64,000 bases of DNA from Eggerthellaceae bacterium (GCA_022791455.1 JAAVZC010000001.1:248001-312000); one strand, 5' to 3'. Counted from the first letter of the stretch, positions 7,968 through 17,310 are shown. The notes: a model not told the origin generated them from the letters alone. Made by a program: numbers and translations.

Positions 7968-9059
7968 ATGTATGAGATCGTAAGTGTCGAGCAGCTGAAT
8001 TCCGAAGTGACCCGCATGGTGGTGCGGGCGCCGGAGGTGGCCCGGAAGATTCTGCCAGGGCAGTTCATCATGCTGCGCATCGACGAATACGGGGAGCGCA
8101 TCCCCCTCACCATGAACTCCGCCGACCCCGAGGCGGGCACGGTGACCATCGTGTTCCAGGCGGTGGGCGCCACCACCATGGAACTGGCCACCATGCGTCC
8201 CGGCGAAGCGCTGCTGGACTTCGTGGGGCCGCTGGGGAACCCCACCGAGCTGGAAGGCTCCAAGCGCGCCTGCGTCATCGGCGGCGGCCTGGGCACTGCC
8301 ATTGCCTACCCGCAGGCCCGCTGGCTGGCGGAGCACGGCTGCGAAGTGGATGTGATCACCGGTTTCCGCAACCAGGATCTGGTGCTTCTGCAAGACGAGA
8401 TTGAAGAGGTTGCCGCCCGCTCCATCGTGATGACCGACGACGGCTCCAACGGCAACAAGGGCGTGGTCACCGAACCGCTGCGGCAGTGGATCGAGGAAGG
8501 CGCCGGCTACGATTTGGTGTTGGCGGTGGGCCCCATCATCATGATGAAGTTCGTGGCGAAGACCACCGCCGAGTTCGGCATCAAGACGCTGGTGTCGCTG
8601 AATCCCATCATGATCGACGGCACCGGCATGTGCGGCGGTTGCCGCGTGAAGGTGGGCGACGAGTACCTGCACGCCTGCGTGGACGGGCCGGACTTCGACG
8701 GCCATTTGGTAGATTACGACGACGCCATCCGCCGCGGCGTGATGTACCAAAGCTACGAGAGCACCGCGAAGAAGACGGCGGCCCGCCAGATTTCCGAAGC
8801 GCGCGATTGCGACGTGGTGGCGGCACGCGCGGCCCGAGCGGCTCGTGACGAGGCGCGCCGCATGTCGCGGGAATCGCGGCCGGCGCACATTGAATTTGAT
8901 CGCGAAACCGAGGACAAGCTGGCGGCCATGGACCCCGCCTCCGCTGCGAAGGTGCGGGCGGCCCTGGTGGCGCAGCTGGCGCGCGAAGAGGCGGCCAAGG
9001 CGGCGCAGTTCGCCGAGAACGCCGGTGCCAGCCTGGAAGTGTACGGAGAGGAGGCGTAA
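7968..9059 (+). CDS. nfnA: NfnA-like ferredoxin-NADP reductase small subunit
   Basis: FAD/NAD-binding subunit of the electron-bifurcating NADH-dependent ferredoxin:NADP oxidoreductase, or a sulfide-dehydrogenase-type relative. Residues 1-95 form the flavin barrel (PGQFIMLRIDEYGERIPLT) and residues 96-210 the nucleotide domain (CVIGGGLGTAIAYP). The [2Fe-2S] site follows as MCGGCRVKVGDEYLHACVDGP. Family members are about 280 residues; this one has 363, with a C-terminal Ala/Arg/Glu-rich helical tail of about 85 residues. The ATG at 7968 is chosen over an earlier one as it starts MYEIVSVEQL, the usual N-terminus. The large subunit follows after 3 bp. Confidence 0.85.
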   Translation: MYEIVSVEQLNSEVTRMVVRAPEVARKILPGQFIMLRIDEYGERIPLTMNSADPEAGTVTIVFQAVGATTMELATMRPGEALLDFVGPLGNPTELEGSKRACVIGGGLGTAIAYPQARWLAEHGCEVDVITGFRNQDLVLLQDEIEEVAARSIVMTDDGSNGNKGVVTEPLRQWIEEGAGYDLVLAVGPIIMMKFVAKTTAEFGIKTLVSLNPIMIDGTGMCGGCRVKVGDEYLHACVDGPDFDGHLVDYDDAIRRGVMYQSYESTAKKTAARQISEARDCDVVAARAARAARDEARRMSRESRPAHIEFDRETEDKLAAMDPASAAKVRAALVAQLAREEAAKAAQFAENAGASLEVYGEEA

Positions 9060-9062
9060 CCC

Positions 9063-10808
9063 ATGGCCAAGCTCGTTAATTACAATCGCCAGAATTTCAA
9101 GACGCCGATGCCGGTGCTGGACCCCATCGAGCGTGCTCATACGTTCTCCGAAGTGACGCTGGGCTACAGCGCCGACCAGGCGGTGAACGAGGCGCGCCGC
9201 TGCATCCAGTGCGAGTCGCGCCCCTGCGTGGCGGGGTGTCCGGTGGGCGTGCCGGTGCGCGAGTTCATCGCTCACATTGCCCGACGCGATTTCGCCGCCG
9301 CCTACGCTGCGGTGAAGGACGCCAACGCGCTGCCGGCCATTTGCGGCCGCGTGTGCCCCCAGGAAACCCAGTGCGAAGGCGTGTGCATGCGCGGTCGCAA
9401 GGGCGAGCCGGTGGGCATCGGCCGTCTGGAGCGCTTCATTGCCGACTGGGCGCCGGAGCACCCGGCCGAAGCGGCCCGCGCCCTGGCCGACCGCCGCCTG
9501 GAGCGCGCCCGCATCCAGGCAGACCCGGAGCGGCTGGAAGAGCTGGAGAAAGAGGCGAAGGCCCTCGGCGGCAAGGCGGTTCCCGTCATTCCCGCCGGCA
9601 CCGACCTTACCGGCCGCAAGGTAGCGGTCATCGGTTCTGGCCCGGCGTCCCTCACCTGCGCCGGCGAGCTGGCGAAGGTGAACGCGGATGTGACCGTGTT
9701 CGAGGCGCTGCATGCGGTGGGCGGCGTGCTCACCTACGGCATCCCGGAATTCCGCCTGCCCAAAGAGCTGGTGGCGCGCGAAGTGGCCGCCATCGAAGAA
9801 GCGGGCGTGAAGTTCGAACTGAACCAGGTAGTGGGCAAGATCTGCGACATCGGCGAGCTGATGGAGCAGGGCTTCGAGGCGGTGTTCGTGGCAACAGGCG
9901 CGGGGCTTCCCAGCTATCTGGGCATCGAAGGGGAGGGCCTGAACGGCGTGTGCGTGGCCAACGAGCTGCTCACCCGCGTGAACCTGATGAAGGCCTACCG
10001 CTTCCCCGAATACGAGACACCGGTCTACGCCGGCCAGAAGTGCGTGGTGGTGGGCGGCGGCAACGTTGCCATGGACGCTGCGCGCACGGCCAAGCGCCTG
10101 GGAGCCGACGTGACGGTGGTCTACCGCCGCGGCCGCGAGGAGATGCCCGCTCGCCACGAAGAGATTCGCCATGCGGAAGAAGAGGGCATCGTGTTCTGCA
10201 ACCTCACCAACCCGGTGCGCCTTATTGGCGACGAGAAGGGCTGGCTCTCTGGCGTGGAAGTGGTGGACATGGAGCTGGGTGAGCCGGACGAGTCCGGTCG
10301 CCGCCGGCCGCAGGAGGTGCCGGGATCGAACCACGTGATCGACTGCGACATGTTCGTCATCTCCATCGGCAACCGCACGAACCCGCTTATCGGCCAGACC
10401 ACCCCGGGGCTGGAGACCACTTCCCGCAACCTCATTGTGGTTGATGAGGAAACCGGCGCCACCTCGGTGCCCGGCGTGTTCGCCGGTGGCGATGCGGTGT
10501 CCGGCGCTGCCACGGTCATCTTGGCCATGGGCGCCGGCAAGCGGGCGGCCGCGGGCATTGCCGCCTACCTGTCGCCGGAGCCTGCGGCGGTATCGTTGGC
10601 GGAAGCGGAAGAGGCCACCCGCGAGTTCGAAGCGGCCGGCGAGGAGCTGGCCCAGCAAGCGGTGGAAGCCACGCAGCTGCGCAACGTGAGCCCCGCCGCC
10701 CACGCCGCCGCCGAAGCGGAGGCAGCGCTGGCAAGCGCGCTCATGGACGTGGGCGTGGACCCAGAAATAGCCGCCAAAGCCGCCGCCTACGTGATCAAGG
10801 CGTCGTAA
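9063..10808 (+). CDS. nfnB: NfnB-like NADPH-dependent large subunit (glutamate-synthase small-chain family)
   Basis: Partner of NfnA. An N-terminal ferredoxin-like region carries cysteines in CIQCESRPCVAGCPVGVP and ICGRVCPQETQCEGVC for two [4Fe-4S] clusters. An FAD Rossmann motif follows (VAVIGSGPASLTCAGELAKV), then an NADPH motif (VVVGGGNVAMDAARTAKRLG) and the closing FAD motif GVFAGGDAVSGAATVILAMG. Length is 581 against about 465 for typical NfnB. The excess is a charged insert at about residues 135-185 and an Ala/Glu-rich C-terminal tail from about 515. The insert and tail resemble the NfnA tail in composition and could contact it. The subunit identity is strong; whether the enzyme bifurcates electrons is inference. 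Confidence 0.85.
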   Translation: MAKLVNYNRQNFKTPMPVLDPIERAHTFSEVTLGYSADQAVNEARRCIQCESRPCVAGCPVGVPVREFIAHIARRDFAAAYAAVKDANALPAICGRVCPQETQCEGVCMRGRKGEPVGIGRLERFIADWAPEHPAEAARALADRRLERARIQADPERLEELEKEAKALGGKAVPVIPAGTDLTGRKVAVIGSGPASLTCAGELAKVNADVTVFEALHAVGGVLTYGIPEFRLPKELVAREVAAIEEAGVKFELNQVVGKICDIGELMEQGFEAVFVATGAGLPSYLGIEGEGLNGVCVANELLTRVNLMKAYRFPEYETPVYAGQKCVVVGGGNVAMDAARTAKRLGADVTVVYRRGREEMPARHEEIRHAEEEGIVFCNLTNPVRLIGDEKGWLSGVEVVDMELGEPDESGRRRPQEVPGSNHVIDCDMFVISIGNRTNPLIGQTTPGLETTSRNLIVVDEETGATSVPGVFAGGDAVSGAATVILAMGAGKRAAAGIAAYLSPEPAAVSLAEAEEATREFEAAGEELAQQAVEATQLRNVSPAAHAAAEAEAALASALMDVGVDPEIAAKAAAYVIKAS

Positions 10809-10867
10809 GGGCAGCTTCGCCATGCTTTCCAGCGCGATGTGATTCTGATCAGGGAAGATATCCGCAA

Positions 10868-10890
10868 ATCACCCATGGTTGGTGATGTTT
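10868..10890 (+). terminator. Weak hairpin after nfnB
   Basis: ATCACC-CATGGTT-GGTGAT followed by GTTTT. A short stem with a modest T run, 60 bp after the nfnB stop. It could be a weak terminator or a palindromic operator for the next gene. Confidence 0.35.
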
Positions 10891-10994
10891 TCTGAGCTGA
10901 TTCCTTGGCGCAAATTTCATAAGTTTCATCAATTGTGGACGTTTCGGCGCCCACTTCTTCTTTCGTATGCTGGCCGCGTCGAGAGGAGAGGGAC

Positions 10995-11669
10995 ATGAAC
11001 GATACGTGCGAAGCGCCCCAGGCTGACAAGCCGCTGCCGGGAACCATCGAGGCGGTGCGTCGGGCCCTTCTGGCCAACCGCGCGAACACCCTGGCGTTGG
11101 TGGAATGTCTGCGGGTGGCGCAACAAGAGCGCCCCTTCCGCGAGGCAGAAGAGCTGGTGGCGGATAACTCCCAGGCCATGGCGCTCACCTTCCAAAGCCC
11201 GCACGCCCTTTATGACATCCTGGTCAACTGCGGCGGTGTGGAGCGCACCGAAGTGCCCGAAGAAGAGGAAGAGGAGACGAGCCGTCGCGACGGGAGCGAG
11301 TCTGACGCGATCGCTGCGGGAGCCACCACCGAGCTTCCCGATCAGCCCACCGACTACACGCTGGTCATTACCCCCGCAGGTGCCGAGGCCCTTGCGGAAT
11401 TCGAGCCCACCCAACGCTTCTCCGAGCTGCTGGCAACAGAGCCGGCAAATTACGCCGACGCCTACAAGCGCGTCTTGGAGCTATGTGCTAATGGCGCCAA
11501 GAAAGACGAAATCGAGCAGGCCCTTGCCCTCCATGACGCCCTGCAAAACCCCAAGAAAATCTATCCCGGATATTTCATTTCCAAGCTGGAGACCGTTGAC
11601 GGTATTACTTGGGACGGAACTTGGCGCACGACTGAAGCGGGACGCCGCATGGTCGCGCTGCTGAGCTAG
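10995..11669 (+). CDS. Hypothetical protein, possible winged-helix
   Basis: Protein of 224 residues that I do not recognise. The first half is helical (AVRRALLANRANTLALVECLRVA) with a segment resembling a recognition region (HALYDILVNCGGVERTEV). An acidic linker of repeated Glu follows at about residues 95-105. The C-terminal part is helical and ends in GITWDGTWRTTEAGRRMVALL, which resembles the wing and end of a winged-helix domain. GGAGAGG precedes the ATG. It lies 48 bp upstream of the molybdoenzyme gene in the same direction, so it may be a regulator or accessory of that cluster. Soluble; no signal peptide. Confidence 0.6.
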   Translation: MNDTCEAPQADKPLPGTIEAVRRALLANRANTLALVECLRVAQQERPFREAEELVADNSQAMALTFQSPHALYDILVNCGGVERTEVPEEEEEETSRRDGSESDAIAAGATTELPDQPTDYTLVITPAGAEALAEFEPTQRFSELLATEPANYADAYKRVLELCANGAKKDEIEQALALHDALQNPKKIYPGYFISKLETVDGITWDGTWRTTEAGRRMVALLS

Positions 11670-11717
11670 CCCCGATCCCTTGGATACATATAAAGGAAGA
11701 AGAAAAGGAGGAGGCTT

Positions 11718-14426
11718 ATGAGCCAATCCACTATGACTCGTCGTGGGTTTATGAAATCTGCGGCAGCCATGGGAGCCGTGGCTGCGCTGGGCATCAGCGC
11801 GTCCGGCAGCTTGGTGGACGTCGACCCGGCCGTTGCCGCCGAGGCCGGCGAGGAGAAGATCGTCAAGACGTCTTGCCGCGCCTGCATTGCCAGCTGTGCC
11901 GTTTTGGCGCATGTGCGCGATGGCCGCGTGGTGAAGATCGAGGGCAACCCGGAAAGCCCCATGTCTATGGGCGGCGTGTGCGCCAAGGGCCTGGCGGGCA
12001 TCCAGGCGTTGTACCACCCCAACCGCAACAAGTATCCCATGCGCCGCGTAGGCGAGCGCGGTACTAATCAGTGGGAGCGCATCAGCTGGGAAGAGGCGCT
12101 CACTGAGGTGGCTACCAAGATCAACGAGGTGTCGGACAAGTACGGCTCCGAGGCCATTTCCGTCTCCACCGGCGGTGGCGGTAATCCTCACTTCTCGAAC
12201 GTGAAGCGCTTCGGTGAGGCCATCAACACCCCCAACGTGTGGGAGCCCGGTTGCGCCCAGTGCTACCTTCCCCGCATGGGTGCCTCGCTTCTGGCCTATG
12301 GCGCCGGCAAGCCGAATAACCTGTCTTTCTCCGACTCGAACGGTTGGGATTACTACTACACCGACTCCGCCGTCACCTCTCTGGTGCTGTGGGGCACCGA
12401 TCCCTCGAATTCCTCCGTGGCCACGGGTGGCCGCGCGCTGGCGGAACTGCGCAATCGTCCGCAGGGACTGAAGACCGTGGTCATCGACCCGCGCTTCACG
12501 CTGGATGCCTCGAAGGCCGATGTGTGGCTGCCCATTCGCCCCGGTACCGACGTTGCCCTGCTGCTCACCTGGACGAAGTGGATCCTCGACAACAACAAGT
12601 ACGACGAGGAATTCTGCCGTACCTGGACCAACATGCCCTACCTTATCAATCCCGAAACGCGCCTGACGCTGAAGGCGACCGAAGCAGGGCTGGAGGGCAC
12701 CGACGAGGACTACGTCATCTGGGATCCCGCCCAGAACAAGCCGGTCGTGGTGCAGTTCCCCCTGAACGAGGGCGTGGCCGCACCGCTGTTCGGCACCTTC
12801 GAAGTGAATGGCATGCAGTGCCCCACCGGCGGTCAGTGCCTGAAGGATTCCGTCGAGGAATGGACGCTTGAGAAGGGCGCTGAAGTCTGCTGGCTCGACC
12901 CGGCGCAGATCGAAGCGGCGCTGGAGATCTACACCGACCCTAATGGCCAATCGGGCATCATGCAGGGCGTGGCCATCGACCAGTACGCCCAGGCCCAGCA
13001 AAGTGCGCTGGGTGCCTTGAACCTGGAGTTCATCATGGGCAACGTGGAAAAGCCCGGCACCATGCTGCAGAAGTTCGCCGCCGCTCCCTGCAAGGATCAG
13101 CTGGGCAATACGCCGCGGCTGCTGTCGAAGGAGAAGGTGCTCAAGCGCTGCGGCACCATCGAGCACAAGGGCTTGCTGTGCTGGGACATGGCCCATATTC
13201 CCTCCGTGTTCCAGGCCATGAAGGACGGCGACCCCTACCAGATTCATATGTGGATCGAGCGCTCCGGCAACAAGCACGTAGTGCTGGGCAACTCCAGCTG
13301 CCTCGACGAGATTGTGCCGAACCTGGACTACGTGGTGCACTGCTTCATGTATCCCACCGCGTTCTCTGTCCTGTGCGCCGACCTGCTTCTGCCCACCACT
13401 GAATGGCTGGAGACCAACCTCACCATTCCGCAGTTGAACACCATCGTCATGCGCCAGGCGGTCACCCATCTGTTCGAGACGGTGGAAGAGGGCATCATCT
13501 GGACCCAAATCGTGCAGAAGTGCGCGGAATTGGGCAACACCCATGCCCCGAAGGCCTTCGACGCGGAAGCCTGCATGACCACTCCCTTCTACAAGAACGA
13601 GTACGAGAAGCAGCTGCAGCATCTGAACAAGCTGGATATGACCTGGGAAGAGGCCTGCGAGCAGGGCGTCATCCAGTGGGCCACCGAAGACGAGTACCGC
13701 ACCTACCAGACCTATCTTGCCGAGGATCCGGAAACCGGAAAGCCCAAGGGCTTCGGCACCCCCTCCAAAAAGCTGGAAGTGTACTGCGAGTCTAACATCA
13801 TCTTGGGTCGTACCGGTGCCCCCTGGTCTCAGTGCGCCGAGGAGAAGCCGTTGGTTCTGGAGCCGGCTTCGAAGGACTACGAGCCGCTGGCCTACTACGA
13901 GGAGCCGGCGGAATCTCCCCTGACCGATACGGAATACCCGCTGGTGCTCACGGAGGGGCGTCTGCCCATGTACCACCACGGCACGCTGCGCAACATCCCC
14001 TATCTGCGCGAGATCTATCCGGTGCCGGAGATGTGGATTCACCCCGAAGACGCCGAGAAGTACGGCATCGAGGACAGTACGTGGGTCAACCTTGAAAGCC
14101 GCCGCGGCAAGACGCATGGTTTCGCCCATGTGACCACCGCCATAGCGAAGGGCGTGGTGTACCAAGAGCGTTTCTGGGCTCCCGAGCTGCTGGATTCCGC
14201 AGATCCCGCCGAAGCCTACAAGGTGATGAACATCAATGTGCTCACCAAGAACGACCCGCCCTACAACCCCGAGTACGGCACCTACACCCTGCGCGGCGTC
14301 CAGGTAAAGGTGAGCCCCAGCAATGACGAGATTTTGGAAAGCATCTGGACGAAGCCTGAGCAGTTCGAGCCCTGGATGCCCGCCCCCAGCGAGACGACGG
14401 AGGATGTGTTCGAGTATGGCGCGTAA
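11718..14426 (+). CDS. Tat-exported molybdopterin oxidoreductase, DMSO reductase family catalytic subunit
   Basis: Large catalytic subunit (902 residues) of a respiratory reductase or oxidase carrying bis-MGD. The N-terminus is a twin-arginine signal (MTRRGFMKSAAAMGAVAALG), so the enzyme works outside the membrane. A [4Fe-4S] motif C-x2-C-x3-C-x27-C follows (CRACIASC ... CAKG). EPGCAQCYLPRMG lies where the metal-ligand loop is expected. The C-terminal MGD-binding domain starts near VLTEGRLPMYHHGTLRN. GAGGAGG lies before the ATG. FeS subunit, anchor and TorD chaperone genes follow, giving a complete DmsABC-type enzyme. The substrate cannot be deduced; it is only a distant relative of the two dehydroxylase-like enzymes at 45511 and 51269. 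Confidence 0.88.
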   Translation: MSQSTMTRRGFMKSAAAMGAVAALGISASGSLVDVDPAVAAEAGEEKIVKTSCRACIASCAVLAHVRDGRVVKIEGNPESPMSMGGVCAKGLAGIQALYHPNRNKYPMRRVGERGTNQWERISWEEALTEVATKINEVSDKYGSEAISVSTGGGGNPHFSNVKRFGEAINTPNVWEPGCAQCYLPRMGASLLAYGAGKPNNLSFSDSNGWDYYYTDSAVTSLVLWGTDPSNSSVATGGRALAELRNRPQGLKTVVIDPRFTLDASKADVWLPIRPGTDVALLLTWTKWILDNNKYDEEFCRTWTNMPYLINPETRLTLKATEAGLEGTDEDYVIWDPAQNKPVVVQFPLNEGVAAPLFGTFEVNGMQCPTGGQCLKDSVEEWTLEKGAEVCWLDPAQIEAALEIYTDPNGQSGIMQGVAIDQYAQAQQSALGALNLEFIMGNVEKPGTMLQKFAAAPCKDQLGNTPRLLSKEKVLKRCGTIEHKGLLCWDMAHIPSVFQAMKDGDPYQIHMWIERSGNKHVVLGNSSCLDEIVPNLDYVVHCFMYPTAFSVLCADLLLPTTEWLETNLTIPQLNTIVMRQAVTHLFETVEEGIIWTQIVQKCAELGNTHAPKAFDAEACMTTPFYKNEYEKQLQHLNKLDMTWEEACEQGVIQWATEDEYRTYQTYLAEDPETGKPKGFGTPSKKLEVYCESNIILGRTGAPWSQCAEEKPLVLEPASKDYEPLAYYEEPAESPLTDTEYPLVLTEGRLPMYHHGTLRNIPYLREIYPVPEMWIHPEDAEKYGIEDSTWVNLESRRGKTHGFAHVTTAIAKGVVYQERFWAPELLDSADPAEAYKVMNINVLTKNDPPYNPEYGTYTLRGVQVKVSPSNDEILESIWTKPEQFEPWMPAPSETTEDVFEYGA

Positions 14427-15042
14427 TTGCATTGTTGTGAACATTGACCGCTGCACTGGCTGCTTCGGCTGCGAAGTTGCCTGCAAGATGGAGAACAGCG
14501 TGGCCCTGGGCGAGCGCTGGTCGAAGGTGCTCACCGTGGGCCCTATCGGCGAATACCCCAACATGGTGCGCTATGCGCTGCCCACCATGTGCCAGCAGTG
14601 CGAGGACGCTCCCTGCGTGAGTGTGTGCCCCACGGGCGCCAGCTATCGCGATTCGGAAGGCGTTGTGCTGGTGAACAAGGAGCAGTGCATTGGCTGCAAG
14701 TACTGCATGATGGCCTGCCCCTACGGCGTGCGCTCCTGGAACAAGGCGGAGAGCTGTGTGGAGAAGTGCACCCTGTGCGGCCATTTGACCTCCCAGGGCA
14801 AGCTGCCCGCCTGCGTGAAGAGCTGTGCTGCTGCCGCCCGCTTCTACGGCGATTTGGACGATCCGAACTCCGACGTCTCCAAGGAACTGGCGAAGTACAA
14901 CGAGAGCGACATCCATACCCTGCAGGACGCGGGCAACCATCCCGCCACCCGCTACATCATGACCGACATGATCGGGGAGTGGCAGGACCGCATTCAGCCC
15001 AAGAGCCATCCCCACACGGCGGCGTACCCGGTCGTAGGATAA
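14416..15042 (+). CDS. DmsB-like four-cluster ferredoxin subunit
   Basis: Electron-transfer subunit of 208 residues linking the catalytic subunit to the anchor. Four cysteine groups are visible: CTGCFGCEVAC, CQQCEDAPCVSVCPTGA, CIGCKYCMMACPYG and CTLCGHLTSQGKLPACVKSC. They bind four [4Fe-4S] clusters in the DmsB/PsrB pattern. The ATG at 14416 overlaps the end of the catalytic gene by 11 bp, so translation is probably coupled. An in-frame ATG further upstream lies deep inside the other gene and is rejected. No signal peptide: it is expected to be exported with the Tat-tagged partner. Confidence 0.92.
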   Translation: MARNCIVVNIDRCTGCFGCEVACKMENSVALGERWSKVLTVGPIGEYPNMVRYALPTMCQQCEDAPCVSVCPTGASYRDSEGVVLVNKEQCIGCKYCMMACPYGVRSWNKAESCVEKCTLCGHLTSQGKLPACVKSCAAAARFYGDLDDPNSDVSKELAKYNESDIHTLQDAGNHPATRYIMTDMIGEWQDRIQPKSHPHTAAYPVVG

Positions 15043-15061
15043 TTAGAGAGGAACGAAGTAT

Positions 15062-15874
15062 ATGGAAACGCAATGGTCCCTCGTGCTTTTCACCGCCCTG
15101 TCTGGGGCGGGGGCGTGGCTTATCGCCTGCGCGGGCCTCGATGCCTTTAAGGGCCTTACTAAGAAGAGCATCCAGCCGGCCGTTATTCTGGGCATCGTGC
15201 TCATCATCGTGGGCGGCATCGCCTCCGCCACCCACCTGTCCCATGTGGATCGCATCATGGCGGTGCTGGCCCATCCGGCCCCCGGCATCTTTCTGGAGGC
15301 GCTGCTGCTGGGCATCGACATTGTGGTGGCGGCCGTGTTCCTGATCCTGGTGCGCCGCGAGGCTTCCGCTGCCGCCCAAAAGGTGCTGGCGGTACTGGCT
15401 ATCGTTATGGCTGCGGTGTTCAGCTACTCCTGCGGCTCCTCCTACATGATGGCCTCCCAGCTGGCCTGGAACACCGTGGCGCTGCCTTTGGGCTATCTGG
15501 GCACTGCCATGGCCACCGGTACCGCCCTGTGGTACGGCGTGTGCGCCGTGCGCGGCGAAGAGGCCGAGGCCCGCAAGTTCGCCGCGATGGAAACTCTCGT
15601 GGGCGCGGTGGCGGCTGTGGTGCTGGCACTGGCCTACGGCGCGGTGTCCGGCGTCATGGTAGGCGAGAGCGCCGTGCTGTTCTGGGTGGGCGTCATCGTC
15701 TGCGGCGGCATTGCTCCTCTGGTCTGCGGCGCTGTGGGGTTGAAGAATTCCGCAGCGGCGACGCAGCTGGCCATCGTCGCGGTAGTGGGCGCGTTCGTGG
15801 GCTCGGTGGCCTACCGCGTGCTCATGTGGACGGCGAGCATTACCCTCATGGCCCTGTTCGGGGTAAGCATCTAG
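15062..15874 (+). CDS. DmsC-like membrane anchor subunit
   Basis: Integral membrane protein of 270 residues with about eight hydrophobic helices, starting METQWSLVLFTALSGAGAWL, the usual DmsC opening. It anchors the catalytic and FeS subunits and takes electrons from menaquinol or delivers them to menaquinone. GAGAGGA lies before the ATG. Third gene of the dmsABC-type operon, with a 19-bp gap after the FeS gene. A strong hairpin follows the stop. Confidence 0.85.
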   Translation: METQWSLVLFTALSGAGAWLIACAGLDAFKGLTKKSIQPAVILGIVLIIVGGIASATHLSHVDRIMAVLAHPAPGIFLEALLLGIDIVVAAVFLILVRREASAAAQKVLAVLAIVMAAVFSYSCGSSYMMASQLAWNTVALPLGYLGTAMATGTALWYGVCAVRGEEAEARKFAAMETLVGAVAAVVLALAYGAVSGVMVGESAVLFWVGVIVCGGIAPLVCGAVGLKNSAAATQLAIVAVVGAFVGSVAYRVLMWTASITLMALFGVSI

Positions 15875-15882
15875 TGGTTCGA

Positions 15883-15924
15883 GATCGCCCGGTCCGGCAG
15901 GGTTCGGGCCGGGCGATCCCCTTT
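15883..15924 (+). terminator. Hairpin between anchor and chaperone genes
   Basis: GATCGCCCGG and CCGGGCGATC form a perfect 10-bp stem, followed by CCCTTTT. It is probably a partial terminator that lowers expression of the accessory genes relative to the enzyme subunits. Confidence 0.65.
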
Positions 15925-15943
15925 TGGCGAAGGAGTTCCTCCC

Positions 15944-16684
15944 ATGGATAAAGAGCTGGTTTTGAGCGCCGATGAGGCGCGGGAGTTGGCGGAAGCGTGC
16001 GTGGCTCGCGCCGGTTTCGCGCGGTTTATGGCGAGCCTCTTCCTCTACGAGCTGACCGAAGAGCAGATCGAGACCTTCGCCAAAGGGGAATTTCCCTCCA
16101 CTGATTCTGCCATCGACGCCGGCATGGCGCAGGCGAAGGAGTACCTGCGGCATCGTCACGGCGGGACGCGCCAAGAGCTGGCGGTGGACTATGCCCGGGT
16201 GTTTCTGGGTGCCGGCAGCTATGACAAGATTACCGCGCCGCCCTACGAATCGGTGTTTACCAGCGAGGAAAAGCTGTTGATGCAGGAGGCGCGCGACGGC
16301 GCCCTGGCCTACTATCGCAGCATTGGTCTGGATTTGCCGGCGGAGAACACGACGCCGGAGGATCATGCGGGCTTCGAGCTGCAATTTGCCGCCGAGGTGG
16401 CCGACCGCACGGCTGCGGCGCTGGCGGACGGGGACTTCGCCGAGGCGGCGCAGCTGGTTGAGCTGGGCCATAGCTTTTTCACCTTCCACCTGGCCAACTG
16501 GCTTCCGGCCCTATGCGACGCGGTGGACGAGCACGCTCAGACCGACTTCTACCATGCGGTTGCGCTCATGGCCCGCGGTTACGTGGAAGAGGAAGCCGCC
16601 TTCTTTAACGAGGTGGCTGCGCTCTTCGGATTGCCGGAGCAGCCGCAAGAAGTGGCGGCTCCATCGGCTGTGGCGGTGGACTAG
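15944..16684 (+). CDS. TorD/DmsD-family molybdoenzyme chaperone
   Basis: Cytoplasmic chaperone (246 residues) that holds the Tat-tagged catalytic subunit until cofactor is inserted. All-helical, with the family core LAVDYARVFLGAG followed by APPYESVFTSEE, and a C-terminal segment containing LGHSFFTFHLANWLPALCDAV. Residues 225-246 are a low-complexity tail. GAAGGAG lies before the ATG. Its place directly behind the dmsABC-type genes makes 11718-14426 the likely client. The dehydroxylase-like enzymes further along have no chaperone of their own in this window and could also use it. Confidence 0.85.
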   Translation: MDKELVLSADEARELAEACVARAGFARFMASLFLYELTEEQIETFAKGEFPSTDSAIDAGMAQAKEYLRHRHGGTRQELAVDYARVFLGAGSYDKITAPPYESVFTSEEKLLMQEARDGALAYYRSIGLDLPAENTTPEDHAGFELQFAAEVADRTAAALADGDFAEAAQLVELGHSFFTFHLANWLPALCDAVDEHAQTDFYHAVALMARGYVEEEAAFFNEVAALFGLPEQPQEVAAPSAVAVD

Positions 16685-16686
16685 CC

Positions 16687-17310
16687 GTGGCCGCGCTATC
16701 TCGGCGGGGCTTCCTAGGCGCTGCGGCCTTGTGTGCTGCGGCGGCAGCTGTGGGCGGCGCGGGCGTTGCGTTTGGTGGGGAAGGAGAGCTGCTGCGGCCG
16801 CCCGGCGGCCAGGACGAGGCTAACCTCGCCGCCGCCTGCCTGAAGTGCGACCGTTGCCGCAGCGTATGTCCCACTGGTGCTGTGGCTCTGGCCTCGGTGG
16901 AAGACGGGCTGCTGCGGGCGCGTACTCCCGTTCTCAATTTCCATCGTGGCTTCTGCGATTTTTGCAACAAATGCATCGAGGTTTGTCCTACCGGCGCCCT
17001 GCGCTCCTTTAACCCAGCAAACGAGAAGCTGGGCGTGGCGGTGGTGCAGCGCGATCGCTGCCTGTCGTTTACCCGCGGTTGTACCGTTTGCGAAAACTCC
17101 TGTGCTTTCGGGGCCCTTTCCTTTGAAAGCAGTCATCCGGTGGTAAACGCCGAGCTTTGCAACGGCTGCGGCCAATGCGAGTTCGAGTGCACCGCCCTGG
17201 TGTATGGCACGTTCTCCGGCGGCAATCGCCGCGGCATTGTGGTGGAGCCGATGGCCGTGTTCGCGCAGACCGGCTCCACGCTGTTCGAGGGTGAGGGGGC
17301 CCGGTCATGA
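16687..17310 (+). CDS. NapG-like Tat-exported ferredoxin
   Basis: Protein of 207 residues beginning at a GTG two bases after the chaperone stop. The N-terminus is a twin-arginine signal (LSRRGFLGAAALCAAAAAV). Four cluster-binding groups follow: CLKCDRCRSVCPTGA, CDFCNKCIEVCPTGA, CTVCENSCAFGA and CNGCGQCEFEC. This matches NapG/MauM-type ferredoxins that, with NapH, pass quinol electrons to periplasmic enzymes. The NapH-like gene overlaps its end by 4 bp. The pair could offer a second electron route to the molybdoenzyme or assist maturation. Confidence 0.85.
   Translation: MAALSRRGFLGAAALCAAAAAVGGAGVAFGGEGELLRPPGGQDEANLAAACLKCDRCRSVCPTGAVALASVEDGLLRARTPVLNFHRGFCDFCNKCIEVCPTGALRSFNPANEKLGVAVVQRDRCLSFTRGCTVCENSCAFGALSFESSHPVVNAELCNGCGQCEFECTALVYGTFSGGNRRGIVVEPMAVFAQTGSTLFEGEGARS

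Noticed and set aside
7887-10823. 978-codon open frame antisense to nfnAB
   Set aside because: A consequence of high GC third positions opposite real genes. The sequence is His/Gly/Arg-rich nonsense without ribosome site or family motifs.
11718-14426. Naming the first molybdoenzyme as DMSO, polysulfide or arsenate reductase
   Set aside because: Sequence by eye shows only the family; the metal-ligand residue and substrate could not be fixed.
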